Origin: Rugalucina vietnamica
Taxonomy: Eukaryota > Mollusca > Bivalvia > Lucinida > Lucinidae
Assembly: GCA_964017185.1 (NCBI GenBank)
Contig: OZ024878.1
Span: 18,727,851 to 18,791,850 of the forward strand
Reading direction: 5' to 3'
DNA length: 64,000 bases
Shown: one piece after another, positions 1 to 13,600 of the stretch
Position numbering within the stretch: position 1 is the first letter of the stretch
Layout: each line of letters starts with the position of its first letter
Position numbers and translations under genes: made by a program
Notes under the pieces: generated by a model
Database searches by the model: none
Told to the model about the DNA's origin: nothing
The model's input: only the letters and a program-made list of their open reading frames with translations

Positions 1-366
1 AGAGTTGATTAGATTTTGGTGACCTTGACCTAATTTCCAAGGTCACTAGTTCATAACTGTTGAAATTAGTCTTTCGGACGAGATAACTTGTAAACCAATT
101 GATGGATTTTAACCAAACTTGCACAGAAGCATTGTTGTGAGGAGGTTCAGAGTTTATAAGAATTTGGTGATCATGACCTAATTTTAGACAGGGTCCAAAA
201 CAAGTTTAAACTACCACACCATACAGAACAAGATGGGCATGGTGTCTTCCATAGAAAAACTTCATATCACAAGGTAACTACATTTCAATTACTAAACGGT
301 TGGGGGGACATAGTTTTCCTCAGAAAACACTGTTTTAGTTGAGTTCCTTTAATACACAGTCATATT
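1..366. other. No gene; two diverged ~147 bp repeat units
   Basis: TTTGGTGACCTTGACCTAATTT near 13 and TTTGGTGATCATGACCTAATT near 163 suggest two old tandem units cut by the window edge. Nothing else recognised. Confidence 0.4.
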
Positions 367-421
367 TGAGTCACGACGCAAGAAAACCTGTCTTTGGAGT
401 TTCTGACCAGGTCCGACATAT

Positions 422-977
422 ACTATAATGTTATTAATCAAGTTATTTCGTATTGGACCAGTTACAGGTCCGAGGTTAGCTGTCCTTCGGCCTTGGTCCA
501 ATACAGCTGACCGAGGACCTGTAACTGGTCCAATACGAAATAACTTGATTAATGAGATTTTTATTAATTAACTGTCAAAAGTCCATATCGACCCATATCA
601 TCCGCTAGCACCTCAAGCATATCTTCGCCATTCTTAGCGCCCATGTCTGGCATTCTTTTCAAAGATGCTGACATGATTTTTGCTTGTTTGTTCACTATTT
701 TAGTCGATCGGCTGAATCGCCGCCATTGTTTTTGTTTCAACACATTCAACGCGGCGCGTGACCTTGCACATGAATTTTGACCAATCAGGTGTAGGGATTT
801 CCATATAGATAGCAGGTCAATCCATATAGATACGAGGTCAACCATATTAATGCGAGGTCAGCTGTATTAGGTTGAGGTGAAATCCAGTATAGACTATACG
901 AAAAAAGAAACATCACCAGTATGACACAGACCAAATTCTCTGTATAAGTACTATATACTAATAAGTTAATTAATAAC
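422..977. mobile_element. Insertion inside an M1 MITE, containing a long palindrome
   Basis: Separates two halves of an otherwise normal M1 copy. It contains a hairpin at 434-556 whose arms (ATCAAGTTATTTCGTATTGG and its complement) match for about 45 bp, and a second inverted pair TTATTAATTAACT / AGTTAATTAATAA around 562-975. No coding function recognised. Confidence 0.55.
434..556. repeat. Long palindrome (about 45 bp arms)
   Basis: Outer arms are essentially perfect complements, followed by an imperfect inner part (GAGGTTAGCTG / CAGCTGACC) around TCCTTCGGCC. Typical of a foldback MITE. Confidence 0.75.
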
Positions 978-1449
978 GATCTGTACAGTCACAGAAAAGA
1001 ACTAGAATCTTGAAGTGTTGGGTATAAGTAGAGGAGAAATTGTACTATCTGTGTAGCGAAAACAAAGGCGCTGATCAGCTTCGCAGTTACTGTGAAGCTG
1101 ATCTGCGCCTTTGTTTTCGCCTATGCAGATTGTTGGTTTTGCCATGCGGCGGCTCATTTAAATATGATTCTATGTCCAGCAGAGAAAAATATTGATTTTG
1201 GCTGTGCATGAACAATGTTATAGTACGGTAAACCAATTTATTTTCATGAGATTTTTTTCATGAGGAAGATGAGTTCGCAATAATAAATCAATGCGAAAAT
1301 GTCTATTTTGATATGCTTTACATTCTGCTTGTAAAAGCCAGTTCCATAATCCATGAAAATAAATGGCCACGGAAGGAAAACTTGAGAGACAAAATCACGA
1401 AAAACAATCCACTAATATGTATTGAGTGTGGCTATTGCATAAGGGGTTT

Positions 1450-1697
1450 TCAAGTCACATCTTGATCCGCATCAGTTTTCAAACTGTCTTTCTTCTGTTT
1501 AAAATGCCCTTTAGTTTTCAACTTCTCATTGAGATCACAAAGTTGTTGAAGGAATCCGTCATTGGGACAAATTTCCCGCTTTGATCTGACCAGTCTGGTT
1601 GCCTCGGCAACGGTCATGTGACGTTTTATCATGAGAAATGCGAGAACAATGGTGGCTGATCGACTGGCTCCCTGCTTACAGTTCACCATCACCTTGC
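1450..1697 (-). CDS. DUSP3: DUSP3-like coding exon 3 (P-loop and C-terminus)
   Basis: Acceptor ctggtttccag|GCAAGGTG. Encodes KVMVNCKQGASRSATIV, so the signature Cys and Arg are present, then the PNDGFLQQLCDLN helix and a Lys/Asp-rich tail before the TGA at 1450. The His normally preceding the Cys is Asn. Confidence 0.9.
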
Positions 1698-4600
1698 CTG
1701 GAAACCAGAACAGAAATGAGGGTATCAACTATCAATAGAGTTTACTGATTTGCAATTTTTGGACCTAATTTGTTACTGATTAGAGAATTTTTATCAGAAA
1801 GCTAAAAGATCACAGCAACCTTTGTTTCCATTCTGACTTGCTTGTAGTTGTGCTGCACTGTGAGAAAATGGGATTATTGTCTATGCAAAAACAAAGGCGC
1901 AGATTAGTGCCTTTGTATTTGCTACAAGGATAGTACAATTCCTCTTCTTCTTAAATCCGAAATTTCAAGCTTCTAGCCTTTTTCTGAGACTGTACAGGCT
2001 GGTTTGTGTCGGGCCTGATCGGAAACACCGAATGCCGGTTTTCTCATGTAACGGCTTAGTTATACATTATCTTAGAAATATTGTACAAAACACCTTAAAA
2101 TCAGTTAACAGTTCTAATACTAGATGAACAATATTTTACCTCCATTTTGAAGAGCTTCATCTATAAAGTCAGCACATTTATCAAAATATTTCGCCAAGTT
2201 AAAACTGAACATATCCGTAGCTTCTATCCCAAGGTACTTAATCCCGACCCTACTGTACATCACATGGTTGGTGTGGACATGGTACCCGTCATCTTTGCCC
2301 TGGGCAGCGTTCAGGATGTGGGTGATTCCAAGACGTTTCAGCCCACTTCTGTTTTTGGCTATAGTTCTGAAAAATATGTACAAATCTGAATATTGCAGGG
2401 TTATACTTTGAATGTATGGTCTTATTTCTATATGTCCTTAGCTGTTGGAGAGATTCTAAACAAAAAATGAAAAATTAAATTAGGACATTTTTGCGAGAAA
2501 AGTGTCATCAGTTACCAATGAGTATAATAAGGTCTTAGGATATTTGGAGAAAAACCAGAGGACCAACGGTCCTGTAAACGCTCACCTGAGATCTGCTATA
2601 TTGACCAAATATTTATTTGAAAAATTTGCCCTTTATGGGGCCCCACCAACCAATCAAAATAAAGGATTAGGACAAAAGTCAACCAAACTGTAGAGGACTA
2701 CTCTTTAAACATTTCTGCAAAAATAGAATTCAAATATCTGCGATTGGATCAGAAACTAGAGGACCATTGGTCCTGTAGCTCACCTGAGAGATTATCACAT
2801 TGTAAGCTCATGAGATTTAAACTAATTGAGAATCGACCAATGAAAGTCTATGCATGGACACTATTGACCCCCGGGGCATGGCCAAATTTGACCCAGGGGC
2901 ATGACTGGCACAATTTATAATGGGGACTACCAAACATTGCTACATACAAAATATAGAAGCTCTGGGCCTTCTACCCCCGGGGCGTGGCCAAATTTGACCC
3001 CAGGGGCATGGCTGGCACAATTTATGTAGAGGACTATTAGCCATTGCCACATACAAAATATCAAAGCTGTGTGCACTGTGGTTTCAGAGAAGAAGATTTT
3101 TGAATTTTTTCCCATAGCAAGTCTATTGAGACTATCAACCTCCGGGGCCTGGCCAAATTTGACCCCAGGGGCATGAATGGAACAATTTATGTAGAGGACC
3201 ATTAGCCATTGCTACATACCAAATATCAAAGCTGTGGGCCTAGTGGTTTCAGAGAAGAAGATTTTTTAATTTTTTTTCCCATAGTAAGTCTATGGAGACT
3301 ATCAACCCCCCGGGCGTGGCCAAATTTGACCCCAGGGGCATGAATGGCACAATTTGTGTAGAGGACCATTAGCAATTGCTACATACCAAATATCAAAGCT
3401 GTGGGCCTAGTGGTTTCAGAGAAGAAGATTTTTTTAGTTTTTCCTATTGTAGGTCTATGGAGACTATCGACCCCCGGGGCGTGGCCAAATTTGACCCCGG
3501 GGAGATGATTGGCACAATTTATGTAGAGGACCATTAGCCATTGCCACATACAAAATATCAAAGCTGTGGGCCCTGTGGTTACAGAGAAGAAGATTTTTTA
3601 ATTTTTTTCCCATAGCAAGTCTATGGAGACTATCAACCCCCGGGGCGTGGCCAAATTTGACCCCAGGGGCATGAATGGCATAATTTATGTAGAGGACCAT
3701 TAGCCATTGCTACATACCAAATATCAAAGCTGTTGGCTTAGTGGTTTCAGAGAAGAAGATTTTTTTAGTTTTTTTCCTATTGTAGGTCTATGGAGACTAT
3801 CGACCCCCGGGGCGTGGCCAAATTTGACCCCAGGGGCATGATTGGCACAATTTATGTAGAGGACCATTAGCCATTGCCACCTACAAAATATCAAAGCTGT
3901 GGGCCCTGTGGTTTCAGAGAAGAAGATTTTTTATTTTTTTTTGCCAGAGTAAGTCTATGGAGACTATCAACCCCCCGGGGCGTGGCCAAATTTGACCCCA
4001 GGGGCATGAATGGCACAATTTATGTAGAGGACCATTAGCCATTGCTACATACCAAATATCAAAGCTGTGGGCCTAGTGGTTTCAGAGAAGAAGATTTTTT
4101 TAGTTTTTCCAATTGTAAGTCTATGGAGACTATCGACCCCCGGGGCGTGGCCAAATTTGACCCCAGGGGCATGGCTGGCACAATTTATGTAGAGGACCAT
4201 TAGCCATTGCCACATACCAAATATCAAAGCTGTGGGCCCTGTGGTTTCAGAGAAGAAGATTTTTTAATTTTTTTCCCATAGTAAGTCTATGGAGACTATC
4301 GACCCCCGGGGCGTGGCCAAATTTGACCCCAGGGGCACGAATGGCACAATTTATGTAGAGGACCATTAGCCATTGCTACATACCAAATATCAAAGCTGTG
4401 GGCCTAGTGGTTTCAGAGAAGAAGATTTTTTTAGTTTTTCCCATTGTAAGTCTATGGGACCTATCTGTTGCCATGGAAACCACAATTGATACAATCTGCT
4501 CCAAAACCTAATGCCATCAATCCCCCAACCCAATTATGGTTCACATTAAATTTGATCAAGATCGGCCTACTAGCTTCAGAAATATTCTTCTTTGAAATTG

Positions 4601-7600
4601 TGGACGGACGACGGACGGACGACGGACGGACGACGACGGACGACGGATGCCTGCTTATCCTATAAGCTCACCTGTGAGCCTTCGGCTCAGGTGAGCTAAA
4701 AATAGCCAATTTCCACTTTTCCCGTTTTAAGTCAATCGAAACTTTCAGTTGCCATAGCAACCAGATTTCTTATCCGACTGAAATAAAAAACACAAATTAT
4801 GTAAAATTACTGTCAGGAACATGTATACAAAGTACAGGCTTCATGCCGTAGACAATTTCTGAGGAGAAGATTTTAAAATGTTTTTCGAAATTTTGGGCGA
4901 CGTGCATTAAGTGCCAAAAATAGCCCCCAACCGAGCTGAGTGACAATGATGTGAAATATAGCCTTGTTATTGCTCTTCATGAAAATAATAATAAAATATG
5001 TGTATGACCTTTCTTATAGGAATGACCTTGAGTCAACGGTCATGACCCATTCAAAGCAATTTCAATATTGATATATCAGCTAATGGGAAAAAATGGTCAT
5101 ATTTCAGCTTTTACTTGTTGTAGACCACTGAAGTTGGTATCAATTTAGAGCTTACACACCTGCCTTGCATTAATTGGTGTTATAATGAAAATTATATTGA
5201 ATTTTCATATTCATAAATATTAATGAAAACACTGAAAGTAATTGGAAAACACGTAAGTCTGTTAGAACTTCATAACTTCATTAATTTCAGTTCAAACCAT
5301 AGAATGATATGTTGCTATGGCGTCATTAATACTTCTGAACAAGTCATTCAGTTACCATAAAGAAAAGTGGTCATGTCGAAATTCATGAATTTTAATGAAA
5401 AACAAAAATGACTAAACTCATATCCATTTAAGGGTTGGCCTGTGATATTTAGACCTTCGTTACATACTTCAGAAAGAACATCACTGAAGCATTATAGTAA
5501 GAGGGACCTCCTTAATGTAAAAATGAGAGAAAAACCCATGAATTCTGCAAAAGTGCATATGGATAATGCATATATTCATGGTTTCCATAGCAACTGATAC
5601 TACAGTTCCAATAAGTTGAATAAGTAATTACTCGTATTCAAATACTAACATTGTCAACCTAATATGTTATTAACAATGCTTCGCCTCAGCTTTTGAACCT
5701 AATCTGCATTCAATATGCAAAATATGAAATTTGCATATTCCATATTCATGAATATTGATGAAAACCAAAGTGCTTTATCAGAAATTAACGAACAGAATAA
5801 AAATGTTTTGAGTGCCTTACAGATGTAAATGTACCTATATTGCACTTGTCCAATACCATCAATACCATACAGAGTCAACTTTATGCTAAGCCACTGTGGT
5901 TATGCAAAATTTCTAATTTGCATATTCATGAATATTAATGAAAACTTTAGAAAATACAGGAAAAAACCCAAATTAATACTGTTTACCACAACACACTGTT
6001 AATTCATCACATGTCTGCTATAGAATATTGAACAAGCATTAACTAAGAAATGGTTACAAACAAAACTTATTACACTGATCAGAAAAGCAAATTATCTAAT
6101 TTGAATACCATGAATTTGCATATGAATGATTATTTATTTTTATTCACCAAAGTAATCAAATTAATCACAATTTCAAACTTTAACGAAGCAAGTCTATGAT
6201 TCAACAGATATGACATGGGGATACATCACTCAGCTTTGACTTATATGGATAGACAGATCGATTGATTGATGCCACTGGTTCGATACTTTTGTGAATATTC
6301 AAATTTTCACATAGATTCATTACATGTTAGGTCATGCACATCGCATAAATGATTAACGACAACTTGACACGATGCTGGTGTTTGACTTAAATAAGTATGT
6401 TTACGGTTTTAATTGAACTTTCTTTCAATATCTTATTTTCAGATCAATATTCATGAATATGCAAATATGGTTAAGTTCATACGGGCCCCATGTATGTAAG
6501 AATAGTCATATTATATTACTGACCAACAATTACATGCCAAAAAGATTGTTTTAAATTGAAATAAGTATTTTTGAAATATTTATGCTGAAGGCTTGTTTCA
6601 AATTCTATCTCATTTTCTTGTTTCTTTGTATCATCGTATTCATGAAAATGATACAGTGAATATGCAAAGTTAGCAACCTAGATTCTTGTCATATAGTATT
6701 TTGCATGATAGGACAGTCAAATCGTATAAATGACAACATGCCACAGTGATGGTGGGTGGAATATTTACGGATTTTATTGAATTCCTCCCCCCGCCCCCCC
6801 CCCCTCATTTTCAATGTCCTTTCATTTTATTTTCATGAATATGCAAATTAGATTATTTTAATATTGGACCATTGCAGGTTAGAAAATGAAAAATTGTATA
6901 ACAAATGGACAACAACAAGCCGCAGTGATGATTTGTGACTGAAATTAGTATATCTTTTAAGTCCATTGAAATTTTTTTTCTTAATTAATTTCTCATATTT
7001 CTATAAATATTCATAAATATGCAAATGAGCTAACTTTTATGCATAGATTCATTACGTGTTAGGGTATATCAAGTTGTATCGCTTATCGACATGATGCAAA
7101 AATGGCTGTTTGTTATTGAAGTCAGTGTATTTTATGTTTTTTCTATTTATATATTTTCTATTATGATTCTGTCAATACCGGTATTCATGAATATGCAAAT
7201 TAGATGAATATATAATTTAGATATTTTACACAAGCTACAGTTGGATGAAAGGCCTAAGCATGAGCTTTAAAATGATACCATGTTTAGTGAGCTAGGATAA
7301 TCAGTAACTAAGTTATGTTTGATTTTGTAGGTATACCCCTATGTTCAAAAATCATATTTGTGGTTGCCGATCTGGCACAACCGCATGTGGTGACTGGTTT
7401 GTAGTTTGGAATCTACATGATCAAACTCCATATTTCTGAGATATTTTTCTGTACCAGTAGTTTGGTCAATGGTTGCGTAGTATCCAAAACTTGTATTTTA
7501 CCTGGTGCCTTATAGCAAAGTGAGGTGAACCTAAAGTGGCTGGAAATACAATATACAATACAATACAAGTTGCTATGGAAACCATGATTTTCTTCATAAC

Positions 7601-10600
7601 ACAAATAAGTGCGCCTTTGAAAAAAATCCCATTTTATTTCGGGGGTCCCAATCAACAATTTATCACCCATCAGAGGATGTCTTCTGGTGCTTGGTGGAAT
7701 TAATTGGCACAAGGCCTTATAATAAAGGTGTCTTACTTTGAGTGAAATGCAGGTAATCTATAGAGCAATTTTTTAAGAATTAGGTAGAATGAGCCCAGCT
7801 AAATACCAAAAAGATATTTTCACATTTTGTGCATCTTTGTAATACTAATCTTTTATGAAAATATCTTTTTGGTATTTAGCTGGGCTCTATGTAAACTTCT
7901 CTGTTAAACCTCTAAATTTCGGTCCAAAATTGTGATTTTCCTACTTTAGCCCATATTGGCGGCCATTTTGTGTAACCATAGCAACCATAAAAGTGAAATC
8001 AATATTAGATTAAAACATTTGGACATTTCATCTATTAAAACATATAAGATAAAATGTCGTACAGATACTTTTATTTTTTGGCTTTTGGGTGGGCCAGAAA
8101 ACCCTGTTAATGCACGTCCCTCTTTTACCCTTTATGTGGCCCCAGCAACCAATCAAAATAAAGGATTAGGAAAAAAGTCACATGAAACATAGAGATATAC
8201 TCATTAAATATTTCTGCAAAGACAAATTCAAATACCTACAATTGGTCCAGAAAAAAATAGCTACCGGTAATTTCCACTTTTCCCATTATAAGTCTATGGA
8301 AACCATAGCAACCAGAGTTCTTATCCGACTGGAATAAAAAAACACAAATTATGTAGAAGCTACTGTCAGGAACATGTATACAAAGTACAGGATTCATCCA
8401 CTTGACAGTTTCTGAGGAGAAGATTTTTGAATGTTTTTTTTTTTTCAAAATTTTGCCCTTTATGGGGCCCCAGCAACCAATCAAAATAAAGGATTAGGAC
8501 AAAACTCACAAGAAACGTCAAACACTACTCAATAAACATTTCTGCAAAACAAAATTCAAATGTCTGCAATTTTAGCGGAAAAATAACCAATTTCCACTTT
8601 TCCCATTATAAGTCTATGGAAACTTTAAGTTGCCATAGCAACCAGAGTTCTTATCCGCCTGGAATAAAAAACACAAATTATGTAGAGGCCACTGTCAGGA
8701 ACATGTATACAAAGTACAGGCTTAATTAATCCCCTTGACAGTTTCTGAGAAGAAGATTTTTGAATGTTTTTCGAAATTTTGCCCTATATGGGGCCCCTGC
8801 ATACAATCAAAATAAAGGATTTGGACAAAAGTCACATGAAACGTAGAGGACTACTCAATAAACATTTCTGCAAAAACAAAATTCAAATATCTCCAACAAG
8901 ACAGCAAAAACTGGCAATTTTCACTTTTTTCCATTATAAGTCTATGGGAAGCATAAGTTACCATAGTAACCAGATCCTTATCCAATCAAAACAAAAAACA
9001 CAATTATTCTTGCCCCCTACCTGTAGATGGTGTATGTGTAATATGAGAACAATCGGCCCAGCGGTTTCGGAGAAGAAGATCGATGATGACGGACGGACGC
9101 CGGATCATGGCCATCCTATAAGCTCACACATGAGCCTTTGGCTCAGGTGAGCTAAACAAGTAGCCCAGGGGCAACGATCGCTCACCTGAGAGTCAACAAG
9201 TACAGTCACTGGACAAAGTAATTGGGGTTTTTACCATATATGGGTATGGTGGCCATCTTGGTCATGTGACCTTGAAACCCTACTTACATCAGCAGAAGAG
9301 CTCTTGTCTGGATTGTGTATCCTCATTTCTGCCATTTTGGTTCACGTGAAAAAATCATCTAACAAGGTCAGGGTCCTATAATGACCCCCGGGGTGGGGCT
9401 ATATTTGACCCCAGGGGCAAGATTGGCAGGGTTTATGTAGAGCTCCACATGACAATGTTGTATATCAAATATACAAGCTTTGTGTCATGCTGTTGCAGAG
9501 AAGATTTTTTCATATATTTCCATTGTAAGTCTATGGTAGATAATGACATGCCTGGGGTGTGGCCTGTATGGACCCCAGGGGCACCGTTGGCAGCATTTAT
9601 AAAGGAGAGTATTACACATTGGTCCACACAACATATGAAAGCTCTGGGCCATATGGTTTCGGAGAAGATTTTTTTATGTTTTTCCCATGACGCCCCAGGG
9701 GCGGGGCCCGTATGGATCCCAGGGGCACAGTTGGCAGGATTTATAAAGAGGACCACTATACATTGATAAAAACAAAATATGAAAGCTTTGGGCCTTGTGG
9801 TTTTGGAGAAGAAGATTTTTTAAAGTTTTTCCCATGACGCCCCTGGGGCGGGGCCAGTATGGACCCCAGGGGTACGGTTGGCAGGATTTATAAAGAGGAT
9901 CACTATACATTGCTACAAACAAAATATGAAAGCTCTGGGCCTTGTGGTTTCGGAGAAGATTTTTTTATGATTTTCCCATGATGCCCCCGGGGCGGGGCCC
10001 GTATGGACCCCAGGGACACGGTTGGATTTATAAAGAGGATCACTATACATTGCTACTGACAAAATATGAAAGCTCTGAGCCTTGTGGTTTCGGAGAAGAA
10101 GATTTTTTTATGTTTTTCCCATTGAAAGTCTATGGGAGCTAATGACCCCCAGGGTGGGCCATTTTTGACCCCAGGGGCATGATTGGCAGGATTTATATAG
10201 AGGACCACTACACATTGCTACATACAAAATATGAAAGCTTTGGGCCTTGTGGTTTTGGAGAAGATGATTTTTATGTTTTTCCCGTGACGCCCCCGGTGCG
10301 GGGCCCATATGGACCCCAGGGGCACGGTAGGCAGGATTTATAAAGAGGACCATTATACATTGCTACACACAAAATCTGAAAGCTCTGGGCCTTGTGGTTT
10401 CGGAGAAGAAGATTTTTTAAAAGTTTTTCCCATGACGCCCCCTGGGCGGGGCCCGTATGGACCCCAGGGGCAGGGTTGGCAGGATTTATAAAGAGGAACA
10501 CTATATATTGCTACAAACAAAATATAAAAGCTCTGGGCCTTGTGGTTTCGGAGAAGAAGATTTTTTTATGTTTTACCCATGACCCGCCTCCCCCCCCCCC

Positions 10601-13600
10601 CAGGGCGGGGCCTGTATGAACCCCAGGGGCACGGTTGGCAGGATTTATAAAGAGGACCACTATACATTGCTACTGACAAAATATGAAAGCTCTGGGCCTT
10701 GTGGTTTCGGAGAAGAAGATTTTTTTATGTTTTTCCCATTGTAAGTCTATGGGAGCTAATGACCCCCGGGGCGGGGCCATTTTTGACCCCAGGGGCATGA
10801 CTGGCAGGATTTATAAAATGGACCACTACTCATTGCTACATACAAAATATGAAGGCTCTGGGCCATGTGGTTTCGGAGAAGAAGATTTTTTTATGTTTTG
10901 CCCCATCACGCCCCCGGGGCGGGGCCTGTATGGACCCCAGGGGCACGGTTGGCAGGATTTATAAAGAAGAACACTATACATTGCTACACACAAAATATGA
11001 AAGGTCTGGGACTTGTGGTTTCTTTTATGTTTTTCCCATTGTAAGTCTATGGGAGCTATCTGTTGCCATGGAAACCAGAGTTCCAATCCGACCTGGCCCA
11101 AAACCTAATGCAACCTTTTCCCCTCCTCAATGATGCTTTAGATAAAATTTGATAACGATCGGCCTTGTTGTCTTAGAGATATTTGAGTTTGAAAATGTGG
11201 ACGCACGGATGCACAGACGCACGCACGGACGGACGAACGCCGGCTCGACTACTGTACTATAAGCTCATCTTGTGAGCCTTCGGCTCAGGTGAGCTAAACC
11301 AGAGGACCATTGGTCCTGAGAGTGCTCACCTGAAGCCTGATCTTGGCGTATTAAGTCATCATGAAATGATCTTGACCTTGAATACTCACACACCTTTATT
11401 GACTTCACAAGTTGTCTGCATCTGCAAAGTTTCAGGTCTCAGGCTGCAATAGTTTCCAAACCCAGTGATTTCTGAGGAAACCATAATTTTAATTTTGATA
11501 TTCAAATGACCTTGGGTCAAGGTCAACAAATGACCTTGGCCTTCATTAATTACTTACCTTTATTGACTCCATTAGTTGTCTGCATCTAGCAACTTTCAGG
11601 TCTCAGGCTGCAAGTTTCCAAAATATCCATTGTTTTCACCTTTTCCCATGACTAAAAGCCTATGTTTCCAAAATTGACATTGCTGTAAAATAGGTCAAGG
11701 TCATCCTAGGGTCATCATTTCAACAAACTATGATGAGATGGAGTCCCAAATGCTACATACCAAGTTTCGCGTAAATCGGCCAGCCGGTTCTGGAGAAGAA
11801 GATTTTTGAGTGGTTTTTACCATAGTTGGGCATGGCGGCCATCTTGGTCATGTGACCCGAATTTCGCGATCACACTTTCGTTCCCCCTATCCATGGACGC
11901 TCCACATAAAATTTCACTTTGATTGGCCAAGTCGTTTCAGAGAAGAAGATCTTTGAAAAGTGTGTATGGACGACAGACTGGCCAAGGCCAAGAGATGACC
12001 TTGACCTAAATTAATCACATACCTTCATCTACTCCATTAGTTGTTTGCAGGTCTCAGGCTGCAACAGTTTTCAAAAAATCCATAGTTTTCACTTTTCCCA
12101 TGTACAAGCCTATGTTTCCAAAATTGAAATTGTCGTAAAATATGTCAAGGTCATCCTAGGGTCATCATTTGATCAAACTATGATGGGCTGGAGTCCCAAA
12201 TGCTACATACCAAGTTTCATGAAAATCGGCCCGCCGGTTCTGGAGAAGAAGATTTTTGAGTGGTTTTTACCATATATGGGCGTGGCGGCCATCTTGGTCA
12301 TGTGGCCTGGATTTCGCGATCAAACTTTCGTCTCCCCTACCCATGGATGCTCCACATAAAATTTCACTTTGATTGGCCGCGCAGTTTCAGAGAAGAAGAT
12401 CTTTGAAAAGTTTGTATGGACAACAGACTGGCCAAGGTCAAGAGATGACCTTGACCTATATTAATCACATACCTTCATCTACTCCATTAGTTGTTTGCAT
12501 CTACCACTTTTCAGGCCTCAGGCTGCAATAGTTTTCAAAAAATTCATAGTTTTCACTTTTTCCTATGTAAAAGCCTATGTTTCCAAATTTGACCTTGCCG
12601 TAAAATAGGTCAAGGTCATCCAAGAATCATCATTTTATCAAACTATGATGGGCTGAGGTCCTTGATGCTACATACCAAGTTTCGTGGAAATTGGCCCACC
12701 GGTTCTGGAGAAGAAGATTTTTGAGTGTTTTTTACCATATATGGGTGTGGCGGCCATCTTGGTCATGTGACCTGGATTTCACGATCAAACTTTCGTCTCC
12801 CCTACCCATGGATGCTCCACATAAAATTTCACTTTGATTGGCCAAGCAGTTTCAGAGAAGAAGATCTTTGAAAAGTGTGTATGGACAACAGACTGGCCAA
12901 GGTCAAGAGATGACCTTGACCTATATTAATCATATACCTTCATGTACTCCATTAGTTGTTTGCATCTACCACTTTTCAGGCCTCAGGCTGCAATAGTTTT
13001 CAAAAAATCCATAGTTTTCACTTTTTCCCATGTAAAAGCCTATGTTTCCAAATTTGACCTTGCAGTAAAATAGGTCAAGGTCATCCAAGGGTCATCATTT
13101 TATCAAATTATGATGTGCTGAAGTCCCCGATGCTACATACCAAGTTTCGTGGAAATCGGCCCACCGGTTCTGGAGAAGAAGATTTTTGAAGGGTTTTTAC
13201 CATATATGGGCGTGGCGGCCATCTTGGTCATGTGACCTGGATTTCGCGATCAAACTTGAAATGCCACTACCCAAGGAGGCTCCACATAAAATTTCAACTA
13301 GATCGGCCAAGCGGTTTCAGAGAAGAAGATCTTTGAAATTGTGGACGACGGACGACGGACGGACGGACGACAGACGACGGACGGACGGACGGACGCCGGA
13401 TCATGGCCATCCTATAAGCTCACCTTGTGAGCCTTCGGCTCAGGTGAGCTAAAAAATGCAATGTTTTCACTTTTTTCTTCAGACAGTAAAATTTCCTTTT
13501 AATCTGCTTTCTGAAAAATGTTTCAATCATGCATTTGGATGCAGACTGGTTTGCAAGTTCATAGAAGTTAATTTAGTCCCACTTCGTAATGGCCGTTGAC

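Larger units (their letters stand above)
367..1157 (-). mobile_element. Hairpin-core MITE (family M1), interrupted
   Basis: The left end GACGCAAGAAAACCTG and GACCAGGTCCGACAT, and the right part from 978 (TGTACAGTCACAG, the GAAAACAAAGGCGC hairpin, GGCGGCTCAT), match other M1 copies when joined. About 555 bp at 422-977 is inserted between them. Confidence 0.7.
2553..9156 (+). mobile_element. Family A rolling-circle-like element (A2), host of two nested insertions
   Basis: Starts AGGACCAACGGTCCTG with GCTCACCTGAG and ends GGCTCAGGTGAGCT at ~9155 after a GGACGG microsatellite. Its core has ~320 bp units (CCACTTTTCCCATTATAAG, CCATAGCAACCAGAGTTC, CAATCAAAATAAAGGATT) at 2640, 4700, 8270, 8590 and 8930. 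Element A1 interrupts it at ~2752-4697 and a foldback element at ~4906-8108. All lie in DUSP intron 1. Confidence 0.65.

Noticed and set aside
9433-11133. Many overlapping 60-107 aa ORFs on both strands with similar peptides
   Set aside because: By-products of the ~165 bp tandem repeat in element A3; both strands are open because of its composition.
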